From Arabidopsis thaliana (Eukaryota; Streptophyta; Magnoliopsida; Brassicales; Brassicaceae), in NCBI RefSeq assembly GCF_000001735.4, contig NC_003070.9:19267971-19331970 (forward strand): a stretch of DNA of 64,000 nt. The letters are read 5' to 3'. The position numbers and the translations under genes were made by a program. Positions 49,535-60,371 of this stretch are shown here, piece after piece. Numbering within the stretch: position 1 is the first letter of the stretch; each line of letters begins with the position of its first letter. Below the pieces are notes generated by a model. The model made no database searches. It had not been told where the DNA came from and saw only the letters and a list, made by a program, of their open reading frames with translations.

Positions 49535-50865
49535 TCAAAGCATCAAACTTGAAGGAGAAATCATTGTTGGCGAATACGAAATCGTTCTTTGTCTAAAAAA
49601 AGACACTTGATCTTGACGATTTCTAATACTTGAAAAATAGGCCGCCGCTAGACCAAGCATCCAAAACTTTTCATGTAACTGGTTGGTTATTATAACTTCA
49701 ATATTAATAAAATATATTTTCTCCCATTTTTCGGTAGGATATTCTTGGTGTAAACTCCAAACGACCAAATTTAAACATTCTAGCACATCCGATAGACACA
49801 AACGTTCATTTAGATTCCACATTTCTATACTAGTAGCATATTTGGTGTCAAACTCTGGTAATACTATCCATCGAAATTCTTCAGTGTGAAGATCGATAGC
49901 TAATACTTGGTAAGATGTTTGCTTAAGCTTCTTCAATGTCAACCAAAAGAGGGATCCGTTTGCGTAGACTGATGTTTGCTCATCGCAGAAGATGCAATGA
50001 TGTAAATTATAAAAACCAGCGTCTCTTTGCTCACCATTATCAAGGGATGGAACCTTGGCCATGAAATAATGGTCATAATTTTTATTTCTTGAATATATCA
50101 AAATCACCTTATATGATTTTGTAACAATATCTTTGCCAAATCCAGCAAGAAACGGCATTCTCTTCACTAATCCACCTTCATGATAAAATTACATTTGATA
50201 AATAAGTATATAACAAATTACTATGTGACAATTGAAATGCAATTCTATAATCAACCGTAGAACAAGAAAGTTGACGAACCAAATAGGTTATAATGCAAGA
50301 CTGATTGAGAAAGTTGTCTCCATGGTTTATCGGCCACTGTGGGGGTAAAGCAACTAAGAGTAAATGACCATTGCGTAAATTCGGGAGAAAGTTTCATGTG
50401 TTCTTTAGTTGTCGGATTGATCAAGTAAATGTACTTAAAATCTTCATGGATCCGAAGCAAGACCAATCCATCACAAGATCCCAATACTTGAATAGTTTTG
50501 TTTTGAGATTCGTCAACTGGATCATCAGAAAAAGTGTAGTAACTAGAAGAAGGACACTTTTTTCCGTTGTTGTGATCATCTCTAGAAAAAGTCTCTAAAA
50601 GAAAAGTTATTGAGTTTGAATCTTCTTCAACAAAATTCGCTGAAAAATGTTGAGCAATATAAAAAAATTTTACATTAGGGGTTGATAAGCCTGTACGAAT
50701 GAGTCGTTTGTGGGAAAAGTAGGTTGATTTGATTATCGATCTCCATTTTTTTGATAAGACTTTGAATCTAGCCAGTGATGCTGTTGGAAGATGTTGAAAG
50801 ATCTCTTCAACTATATTCTCTGGTATAATTATTGTCTTGGAATTATTATGTTTATCATTCTCCAT
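49535..50865 (-). CDS. F-box protein with associated-domain C-terminus
   Basis: Two exons, 50865-50280 and 50175-49535, with a 104-bp GT-AG intron; joined in frame at YNLFG/GLVKRM to 408 residues. The F-box is at residues about 13-55 (IIIPENIVEEIFQHLPTASL...FKVLSKKWRSIIKSTYFSHK), which would bind SKP1 in an SCF ubiquitin ligase. The rest follows the plant F-box-associated pattern: LGSCDGLVLLRI, YLINPTTKEHMKLSP, then YKVILIYSRN in exon 2 and the WNLNERLCLSDV region. The family is large and turns over fast, and many members are weakly expressed. No locus name is recalled with confidence. The alternative, two separate broken genes, is less likely because the splice restores a typical domain. Confidence 0.8.
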
Positions 50866-51429
50866 TCTTTTTCAACGATGATGATTCTTGGAGTCGGTTT
50901 GTATATCTCTATATATAAAGAAAATTATGATCTAATCTTGGATTTTTAACTTTAGATTTAACATTAATTGTAGCAAACGAGATAGAACACTATTAATTTA
51001 TTTTAGAATAATAAAGAGTAAATAAATAAACATGTATTTGTATATGCTATAACCTTTAAATAATAAATGTTGATTAATATATGTATATGTTACTCCTAAA
51101 AATAATGAAAATAAAATGAGACAGATTATGATTAAATATACTTTCATTTAATTTTCTTTAGCAATTAATCCCTTAGAATTAATTGTTTGATAACTAGTCT
51201 GTAATTTATTTTGAACCTTGCTAGATTTTAAAATTTCATCTAGATTAACTAGATTACGACATTAACTAGATTATACCAAAATTTCTTGAAAAAGGTTTGA
51301 TATCTACTTTTTTATCCTAATTAACTAGATTATGACATTTCAGATGTGCAATAGACCGTAAACCGTGGTATACAACGATGCATGTCTCCTCTGTTCTTTA
51401 ACACTTAATAACCTTCAACAATGCAACAC
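50866..51429. other. Intergenic DNA upstream of the F-box gene
   Basis: Promoter side of the F-box gene, AT-rich. Nothing else seen. Confidence 0.45.
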
Positions 51430-52060
51430 TCTAAAGTTTTAACACTGCATAATGATGGTTCAAACTCCGTGGAGTTTGGAAAAGCATATAAAATCCGTTT
51501 TATTCTTTGATGCACAAGCGCCATAGAAAAAATAGAAGCATGCCTAAGAGGATGCCATTGCATTGGCTACACACTTTTCAGTGTCATGCAACTGCAAACT
51601 CTATTGCCAGGGATATAGCAACAACATACAATGAACCATTCTGTTTTTCAAGTATGTCATTTAAGCATATATCTCCTGTTTCCTTGAAGGGCCTGGTCTC
51701 TGCGCTAGTCATGTCACAGGGAGCAGATGATGCATAGAATTGATCAGTTTCCCAAGCTATTATTCGCCTAAAAGAAGGATCAACTATCACTGCAGCATTT
51801 ACAAGCTGAAAAGTACGTTAGAAAGTGTATAAACAATGGGATATATTGTTATCAAAATGCAGATAAGAGCGATAAAAGAAATCATCAAGAAGTGGGATTA
51901 TTCTAGAACGACTAAAGCTTAGATAATAAAAAGACAAGAAAGATAATTTAGAGTCTTTTGGTTACAAAAGGTATCAAGAAACCAAAATCTAACAAAAGAC
52001 ATGGAGCTTACTAGGTTGGGGGATGAAATGAAGTTGGCCATATGTTACTCTGTTCTTCTC
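51430..52060 (-). pseudogene. Fragment of a TAD3-like tRNA adenosine deaminase subunit gene
   Basis: Minus-strand pieces in the order of the protein: WPTSFHPPT before a GT donor (about 52050-52010), then after a TTTTCAG acceptor (51806) NAAVIVDPSFRRII...TSAETRPFKETGDICLNDIL (51805-about 51580), then MALVHQRIKRILYAFPN (51534-51484) and LNHHYAVLKL (about 51465-51432). These are the landmarks of the plant ADAT3/TAD3 deaminase domain, which pairs with TAD2 to make inosine at the wobble base of tRNA. Frames shift between pieces, stops occur, and the zinc-binding EPCxxC segment before MALVHQR is gone. Retained intron edges show it is a DNA copy, not a processed one. The functional TAD3 lies elsewhere (chromosome 5, from memory). 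Confidence 0.75.
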
Positions 52061-53288
52061 ACTCTTCTTTGAATAATGCAGCATATTTGCATACCTATTA
52101 GAATTATAGCAGAAATATGAAATTCAACTGAAAATATAAATGAATGAGCAAAACAGGGGAAAATGCACATTTTATTCCTCAAGTATTTGCAATCAACACA
52201 TTTATTCCTCAAGTATCGTATGCACAATATTTTTGAACTTATGGTTGACTTAACAACTTTGACCTAAAATAGTTAACCTTTACCAAAAAATATTAAATGA
52301 ATCGATAAACAACTTAATAAACTCAGAAAATTATCAAATTAAAATCTAAAACTCCTAATAGCTAAATTTCTATATGTTTAATTTTTGTTTATATTAAAAA
52401 GAACTCGCAACTTAATTTTGGTCAATCTCTACTTCTTCTCGAAACTTCCACTACCACAAAGCACCACACCTTCCGGCCAACTCAAACAAGAGAAACGACA
52501 GTGTTTCAACTGATGGGGTTTAATGAAGCAAACACGATAATGGGCCTGACAACAAAAAAGCCCATAAATCAGACGACATCGCCGACAACAGGTACCTTGT
52601 AGATGTCCAATAGTTAGTTTACGGCTTCATTTTCTTCTCTTTTTTTTTTTTTTAGGGCTTCATCTTTATCACACGTCGTTGCATTGTAAATGGTCATCTT
52701 TTAAGTTTTAACCATAGGAAAGTATCTTTTGTTTCTTAAGTTTTGGTATCTAAGATCTGTATTTACTGATATTGATTGCTTTAGGATTTGAAATCGGATA
52801 GTTAAATGAGTCTTCGGGGAGAAGACTCTTTGTTGCATAGTTATGTAACTTAAACTTCAGGTTGCAACTTAAAACAGTAACATTACAATTTGCAGCAATT
52901 GGCATGCACTTTCTGTTCTCTTCTTTATCAATTTTCCCATCCTTTTATATCTCAAATTTTAACCATACAGGCTGAGAAAATCATTTATTCGAATTCAATT
53001 TGGCTACTTAGAGAAAAAAAAAAGTTTCATCGACTCTACCGATCTATCACGTTATTAAATTTTACATCTGAATTGATCGATGAAAGATTATTATTTATAG
53101 TACATAACAAAGATTAACGTACGACAATAGAAATGGATTCAAATAATCCCAATAAGAGATATATACTCGAGAGACAACATTATTATTTTGCATAATTAAA
53201 GATTAATGAACGGACAATAGAAATATATGAGACGAACAATGACACTAAACTCTTCAGATCTCACGTTGAAGATTTAATCAAGGTTAGT
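52061..53288. other. Intergenic DNA with MULE-like terminus
   Basis: GGGGAAAATGCACATTTTAT at 52156-52175, followed by two TTTATTCCTCAAGTAT copies (52172-52187 and 52201-52216), resembles a MULE end; the partner end was not found. Segment 52440-52620 contains TGGGCC and GCCCA motifs like a promoter/leader, possibly that of the captured TAD3 fragment. No intact gene. Confidence 0.4.
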
Positions 53289-53504
53289 CTAGGTGAGTAG
53301 CAGATCAAGTAGCGCTTTGTGATCAAGATCGTTAAACATCCATCGGCTCGAGTAAAGATCTATGAATTCTTGGGAGCTGATTAAAGATGCCCATTGCTTT
53401 GAGACACATACGCATTTACCCAAGGATTGTAGATCAGGCAACCGTGACAGAATCTCCATTTGTAGATGTTCAGGAAATGTATCGAAATAATTTGGATTCT
53501 CCAT
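53289..53504 (-). pseudogene. Truncated F-box gene
   Basis: A 71-residue frame. MENPNYFDTFPEHLQMEILS opens an F-box (FPEHLQMEILSRLPDLQSLG...VCVSKQWASLISSQEF), and a stop follows soon after with no associated C-terminal domain. Full family members are 300-400 residues, so this is a 5' fragment, although the frame itself is intact and could be expressed as an F-box-only peptide. Confidence 0.65.
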
Positions 53505-53584
53505 TCTTGTTCTTCTCTAGTGATTTTTTGTGTGTTTGAGAGATAGAGACCTACTAAACACACATGTGATATTTAATTAGTTGA

Positions 53585-54430
53585 ACTTGTTGAGTCGTAA
53601 AACGCGTACATCTAAAATAAACGAAAGAAGAAGTTTCACCTAGCTCCACACGATAAAAACTTACTAAAATTATTGGCCAATTAGCATTAAGATCATTGGA
53701 TACCCAAGCATGATGAAACTGACAGATTTGCTTTATTACGTAGTTTAGCTCTTCCCATTACAACAGAATCACACGTCAAAATATATATAACAAGTTAACA
53801 TTTTCTTAAAAGGTTTTCAATTTATTGTTTTTTTTGTACACAATTTCAAAGAATAAACACGTCAAAACATACTAATTTATATGACTAATTAACAGAGACA
53901 AATAACTTTAACTTTAGTTCATATGCAAGTCGTCAATCCACAAAATCAATTTAAATTATTTATGTTATCAAATTTCGAAATACACTGATGTGAAATGTGA
54001 TATATTTATATTAGAGGTTGTTACTAAGGTTTTGACTTGTGAGTGACTGGGTGATCACGTGAGTCGTACAACGCGTACATCTTTACTTTATATTTCCAAA
54101 TGGAATAATGTTAGTTACACAAACTTACTATAATTATTGGCCAATTAGCATAGAGATTATTGAAGTACCAACCATGAAATTGACAGAGTTTCTTAATTTC
54201 ACTCGTTTTTGTAGTTTAGTTCTTCGAATACAACAATTATATCACACGTCATAATATATACTTGATAATGAAGTTGAAAAAAAAAATCAAAAAAGGTTTT
54301 TACTTTAATTATGTGTAATTGCATGATAAATTGTGTTATACGTCAAAACTTATTGATTAATTTGTATTACTAAATTAGCAGAGAGATTTAGTACCAAGCA
54401 TGACTTGAAAGATTTTATTTTTATGTAGTA
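53585..54430. repeat. Diverged tandem repeat, period about 470 bp
   Basis: Segments about 53585-53830 and 54055-54280 share GAGTCGTA, AACGCGTACATCT, ATTATTGGCCAATTAGCAT, ACTGACAGA/ATTGACAGA, GTAGTTTAG.TCTTC and TCACACGTCA; a third, weaker copy is at about 54320-54430. The arrangement is head to tail upstream of the truncated F-box gene, so it may be a duplicated promoter region. Confidence 0.65.
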
Positions 54431-55441
54431 TATATCTACTCATCCACACCGGATTGTTCAAGTGATTTCTAAGAAAAATAATTAGAGGTTCATTTCAACT
54501 GTATCCACATTCTAGAATTCTCAAGATCTACATGCCAAGTAGATTTTTGTGAGGAAAGTAGATGAAGAGTACTTCAAACAAATATCAAGGATTCAACAGT
54601 TTAAGGATTCAACCCGTTCCTATAAATCATAAAACCACAAAATATCCCAAACTGACGATTTCTACTCGTTTCTCTTGGAATTGTGTAGAAGATGACGAAG
54701 CGTGGTCGCATTTTGCTCCCAAGGTTACTCTAATTCATCGAAAAAATCGAATTATCGAACCTATTTCTCCCAAGTAAATTATCTGGCTTTTGTTTTGTTT
54801 TTTTTTCTTCCTTAAAATTTGTGTCTTTGCGACCAAAGTAAGCCACTTTTAGAAGAGAAAGTTAGAGCTTCGACGTTGCGTGACTTTGCAAGCTGGTCTT
54901 TTTAATTAAGACAAAAAGCACTGATTTCGTGTGTTTTTTTACATTACAATTTCTATTCATTTTTAAATTATCCATCGTTCGAAGTTTACAATTATCCCAA
55001 AAAAATAACACTTTCTAAAAACATAAACGAAAGTTTATAACTGTAAAGTGTTGAAGTTGTAGATGATCGAACTCTTTACAGTGCTATGCTTGCTCATCCC
55101 TCTCCTACCACCATGAACAAACTTGGAATCCCGGAACTCTCGCTTCTTACTGTTCCTCCTCGTCCCATTTTGCCTTCCTTTGCCTCCTCCTGATCAATCC
55201 CCGCAAGACACGCTTAGTCTTTTCTTACCTTCTCCTCCCTGGAAACTCTTTCCATTCTCCAAATCCAAGTTTAATTCATTCTGCTTTATCGCTAAAACCG
55301 CACTGCATTAAGAAGCCGAGACTTCACTTTCTCCAAGCAGCTATCTGATTTCACTATCTCCGCAAAGTAACCCCGTTCCTTACGTCTACTCAACATTCTC
55401 CGGTAACATATATGCAAAATTGAGAACACTTGCATAAAAAC
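54431..55441. other. Intergenic DNA with unassigned short frames
   Basis: Frames at 54562-54777 (plus) and 55123-55311 (plus) have ATG starts. Neither matches a family I know. The second has Pro/Leu-rich, more GC-balanced sequence and may be a degraded coding fragment. Confidence 0.4.
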
Positions 55442-55536
55442 TGACACAGTTCTAATTGTACCACTGAAGTTGTTTGCATTACACGTAGTAAAAGATTATT
55501 TATTGGAATACAAATACTCCTGAAAATTGGAGAGAC
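55442..55536. repeat. Dispersed 100-bp repeat, copy B
   Basis: Partner of 47389-47490, same orientation, about 80% identical by eye. Confidence 0.7.
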
Positions 55537-55721
55537 AAACCGGACAAAATCCAGTCATTTATATCTGTCGATGGAAACAAAATCCATTTCATAAAAATAC
55601 GAAACTGTAATTGTAAAAAAAAAAATTAAAATTAAAATTGGTTGGGTCTTCTTCTCCCCAAGATCTTCTTTATTTTACAAGTCCCAAAATATTGTTGATT
55701 TGGCAAATTGTTTGTTTTGCT

Positions 55722-58700
55722 TCAACGAAATTTGCTGCTTATTGTGTCATAGCTCGGAACAGCCAACACTGCCAAAAACAAAAACACGATAAACAATATT
55801 AAGACACTAGATCTTGGTTTGTAAAAGATTGATAAGAAAAAAGTGAAAGTTGTTTACCATCTCCAAAGGAACCCATTGTCAAAGGCTTTGAAATAACCTT
55901 GCTGGTGAAGTCTGCAATGTCTTTCAAGGTTAGTTGGTCTACTGACTTCAAGAATTGATCAACTGGTTTCCTGCAAGATTTTGTAAAAACCACAAATTAT
56001 GATGTGTCTGGAATTGAAGAAAACTATGGAGATCTAGTGAACTTCTTCGGGTTTTCAAATGAAGTTCTGCGTATACATACCTCTCTCCGTATGTAAGTAT
56101 CTGTCTACCAATGTCTTCTGCTGCAATCATCTGGCACAGGAAAACCGTTTGAACACATTCATAACATATAATGGTTTGGATCAAGTTAAACAAATTGGCA
56201 ACATTTAAGTATTTTTATGTAAGTAGAGGGTGCGAGAGTTAAAAATATACCCGAGATTCCAAATTCATCAGAACTGCAGATTTTGTGGCTGCCTTGGCAC
56301 GATCAAGATGTGCCTGGTTAACTGTCCAACATAAGAACACAAGGAAAATGTTTCATAGATGTATGAGAATGGTTTCAACTTGTTAGATTAAGTGATAATG
56401 GAAGAAACAAAACTGCAAACCTTTTCCTCCTGCAACATCTTTGAGTTCTTTAGCTGCTAATTCAATTGCTTTTGCAGCGAATTGAGGACTCTGCACTCAA
56501 AGACACAAATCCCCTATCAGCTAACACATATTACCGAAACACATATCCGGCAATGAATTTTTCAGCTAAAAAAACTTGGACATCACTTTAACCTCAAAGT
56601 CAATATTTCTTAAGCTTAACCACAAAAATTGGTATTCCGTTGTTACACATCTCATCAATAGAAAAATGTGGATAAGTAATGAAAGGAAAAACATAGAAAG
56701 CGACATCAGGATTGTTGAACTTACCGAGCAACCATAGATTCCAAACAACCCGGTGTCGTTAAAGATGCTAGTGAATGCAGTGCATGACTGAACCTCCTGA
56801 TATTCGTTTAGAACACGGCGATCTGTAACCAGACATAAGAACTTGTATCACTATTACTGATAGCTTAGCAGTGCGAGAGTATGGTCCGTGAACTAGTTCA
56901 ATAAACAAAACTAGAATAGGCCAAAAAGAAATACAAGATTTGACTTACAAAGCCACGAGTGCATTCCTTTTCCAGGACCTCCCGCAGAGAATGAGCCACC
57001 TCCTCCCATAAGCATCTAATAGCAATTAGATTACATTTTATTACTTTTTCGCCAGTAAAAAAAATTTGATCGAAACAAGTGAAAGTTAAAGCAACCAAAA
57101 AGTAAAATTCAATTAGACACCTGGAGAACAGTGGCGGTGACTGCTTCTTTCTCGTTATTCCAGCCAGGCACCTCGAAAGCAACCGCAAAGTGTGTAGCCT
57201 GAAAATGGAACAACAAAAGCTCAATAAGAAATGTGACATAGAAACACCTTCATCTCAGACACACTTGTCCAGTGATGGGAAATCTGTCATGAATACCTAC
57301 CTCTCCACCAGTATGTTGGCGAAAATCTCCACCGACATACTGAGATTTTGGAGCCAATTGGGGTGGTACATTAGGAAGGTCAGAAGTTAATGGCTCAGCA
57401 ACTTTTAAAAGTTCCTCATGTTCTACTCCACTTGCCGCCAATACCATCCGTGCAGCAGTGAAATTCTCCTGAAATTCCCAGATAAATTGAGTCAAAAAGA
57501 CAAATAAATAGGATTGTAATTTTGAAATCGCTGAGACGTAGATGGTTCACAAAAGCTCATGCATTCTTACAGTCATAAACTCTTCCAAGAGCTCCCCATT
57601 CAATCTATCTAAAGCAGACTCCGGTGCGTACAGAGGACTTGCCAATGGACCAGAGTAACCAGCAGAATGAATGGCCTCCAAGAGGAAACCCATAGGGTTC
57701 TTTGCAAGTTCCGCTATCTCTACCTTCATCTTCCGTAGCTGCGGAAAAGATCATCGACACATGGCTAAAAGTCACATAAAAGTTTCAACACAGTTATCAG
57801 AATAATACAAAAGGAAAAAAAAAATGATCTACCTCTTCATTCACTTCCCAGTCCAAGAAAGCAGGGTTTCTAACACTGTCAATAAGAACTTCAACCATTT
57901 CAGGGACATAGGTCTTAAGAGCATCAATAGTGTAACTCATTTGCTCTCGAGACGCAGAAGCGGATGTGTTGCCTCCAATAGCCTCAATTTCCCTCACAAG
58001 ACGAAAATGAGTTCTGTTCAACGTGCTCTTGAAAGCCATTCTTTCAAGCAAATGTGTAGCTCCATGGAAATAAGGCGCCTCATAAATAGAACCGCAATCA
58101 ACATATAAACCAATCGAAGCTGCCGGATTCTGCACACAACATTAACTTTCTTCAGTTCACATTTTCAGGAGTGAAATCAGACATTAAAATTCGTTCTTTT
58201 ATTTACCGGAGTCGTCTCTGAGGCTATCTTAAGACCATTTGGAAGAGTAGTGATCTGAAGTTTGCTCGGCTCGACTTTATCAGCAAGCGGCGGAGGAAGA
58301 GAAACACCTTGTAGAGGCATATCCAATGAAGTAAGCGCAGCACGAGACCCACCACTCAACCAGCTCAAGTAAGCCGGCGTTGACGAACTCGTCTCCGCAA
58401 CAGCACTAGAACTAGCATAACGCGCTGGTCTCAAACTACGAGTAAGAACTCCCTATATAACACACAATCACAATACATCACATAATAAGAAACCAATCTT
58501 TTCTATGGTATCAATCAAAGGACAATAAGAAGAATCATAATCGAAATCATTTCTCTTAAATCGAAAATCAGATGAGTTATAATCTAAACCAATGGATTGA
58601 CTTTAACCAATCAGAGAAGAGATCATTGTAACCTATAGAAGTAACTACAAACGAAAGAATTTGAATCCAGATCTGTTAATTCACTGAATCGGACCAAATC

Positions 58701-58801
58701 GTTCCAGAATCTTCCAGGAACAGGATAAAAGGGTAAAATTGTAAAAAGGAATAAGGATGTACCTTAAGAGCCCTGGCTCGTGAAGCTGCCGTGCGATACA
58801 T
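55722..58801 (-). CDS. MPPalpha: Mitochondrial processing peptidase alpha subunit (AT1G51980)
   Basis: Thirteen coding exons: 58801-58763, 58452-58207, 58129-57833, 57738-57571, 57468-57301, 57198-57121, 57015-56949, 56822-56725, 56490-56421, 56321-56251, 56130-56081, 55970-55858, 55768-55722; in frame, 503 residues. N-terminus MYRTAASRARALKGVLTRSL is a mitochondrial transit peptide. M16 peptidase fold: TLPNGLKIASE, then GATHLLERMAF where active M16 enzymes have HxxEH; His-Leu-Leu-Glu-Arg lacks the second His, as usual for the non-catalytic alpha subunit. The glycine-rich loop GGGGSFSAGGPGKG guides substrates to the beta subunit. In plants the heterodimer is also the core of cytochrome bc1 (complex III), so it both cleaves import presequences and supports respiration. 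Confidence 0.96.
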
Positions 58802-58977
58802 GGCGAAGATTGGGTAACCCTAAATCGGAAACTGAGTCGACGACGAAAGAGAGGTTGAGGCTGATGAATAGAGAGAGAGGAGGAGACGGAGGCTTTTTCT
58901 CAGTTTATTTACGATTTTGTTTAGTTTAGACTTTAGAATCTAAGTTGCTACGTACTCGGTGATATCTTGCTAACATA

Positions 58978-59031
58978 GGCCCATAATATGTACTAAAATC
59001 TGACCCAATATTGTGTTATGGGCTTGGCCCA
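58978..59031 (-). promoter_or_regulatory. Site II elements upstream of MPPalpha
   Basis: GGCCCAT at 58978-58984 and TGGGCTTGGCCCA at about 59019-59031, 180-230 bp before the start codon. This is the motif class shared by many nuclear genes for mitochondrial proteins; it also occurs before ABO5 in this window. Confidence 0.55.
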
Positions 59032-59267
59032 ATCCTAATATTTATTCAAAGTGGTTTTTAGACTATTTATCAATCTGAACAAATCTAAACTATATAACCT
59101 ATAGCCAATTTCAACCGTCAAAACATCATCTAATCATCTTTTTCATTAAAAATCTGTTTACTGAAGAATTTTAATAATAATTGAAAATTATCAAAAAATA
59201 TGTCCATTCTGTATTTACTTAATTAGATTACTGAGTTGGTTTAGTGTGTACTTCAAATATTTTGTTA

Positions 59268-60371
59268 CTAGATTTTAAACCGCGGTATACCGCGAGACGA
59301 TTTTTTTTTAAAGTAATATATTAAAACTTGCAAATTTTAATTTTATAAAATATTAATATTTTACAGTTTAAAATTGTTATTAGGTAACGTTATACCACGA
59401 ATCCATGAGACAATTGTTAAAAAACTGAAGTTTTAACCCCTATTAAAACATCATATTAATAATATTTTAATATTTTATAAATATTGATTCAAATACATCC
59501 ACCATATAACCCAATTCTAAAATAAAATCCGTTATGTAATTTCTTACCCGTCCCATGATTTTTTTTTTAAAGTAGTAATTTTTAAAATTTAAGAATTATT
59601 TTTTATATATAAAAGCTTTGCAAATTGTATCATTCTCTAATACATTTATATTTTATAGTTTAATTTTATATATAGTAATATTATACATACCACATAACAT
59701 TTTTGGTTTTATATAATCTTTTCTAAATTAGGATGATTTGATATGTTTAATATTAGTAGTTTTAAAAAATAATAAATTAAAGATTTAACCCGTATTGAAA
59801 CGGTGGATTAGTTATATTTTACTTTTTTATTAATGTTGATTCAAAAACCCGTCCCTTCAAATCCGTCTTCCAAAAAGCAATTTATTTTATTAATATTAAT
59901 TTTATTAATGATATGACTCTGAATTATAATCTAAACATTTTAACTAATAACATAGGAGTGCACCATATTTATTCAATAGGAAAATGTATCATATGACCTG
60001 AATGCACTTTTACCCAAATCCACCAAAAAAGCAAATATATTAGTTAGCTTAAATTTGTTAAAGAATACAAATTGAAAAAGTATATTACATTTTATTCGAA
60101 TATAGTATCAAAACTTATATAACACAGAGATTTGATAATTTTTTAATTGTTGAATACTTTTTGTTTTGCTAATTTTTATGTGATTAAGATTTAATTAATT
60201 TCGTATATAAAATATTAAATTATTTTACGAACTTATTTGTTTATAATTTGGTAACAGATAGATATTTGAATATTCAATATATTTTGCTTCAGTTTAGGAA
60301 ATATTTGATGACCCATCTTTAGATCCAATAAGCCCTATAATCTAGATATTAACCTGCTGTATACCGCAGGT
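59268..60371 (-). mobile_element. Nested decayed Helitron ends
   Basis: Two minus-strand Helitron 3' termini. One has palindrome CGCGGTATACCGCG (59281-59294), then GTTTAAAAT and CTAG with T beyond (59271-59267). The other has CCTGCGGTATAC/AGCAGG (60370-60353), then a short spacer and CTAG (60345-60342), but A instead of T beyond. Between and after them, further decayed fragments with GTATACC cores occur (about 59390 and 60565). No 5' end could be paired, and no Rep/helicase frame is visible. Confidence 0.55.

Noticed and set aside
50371..50598. Plus-strand frame inside the F-box gene
   Set aside because: Antisense shadow of the F-box coding exon.
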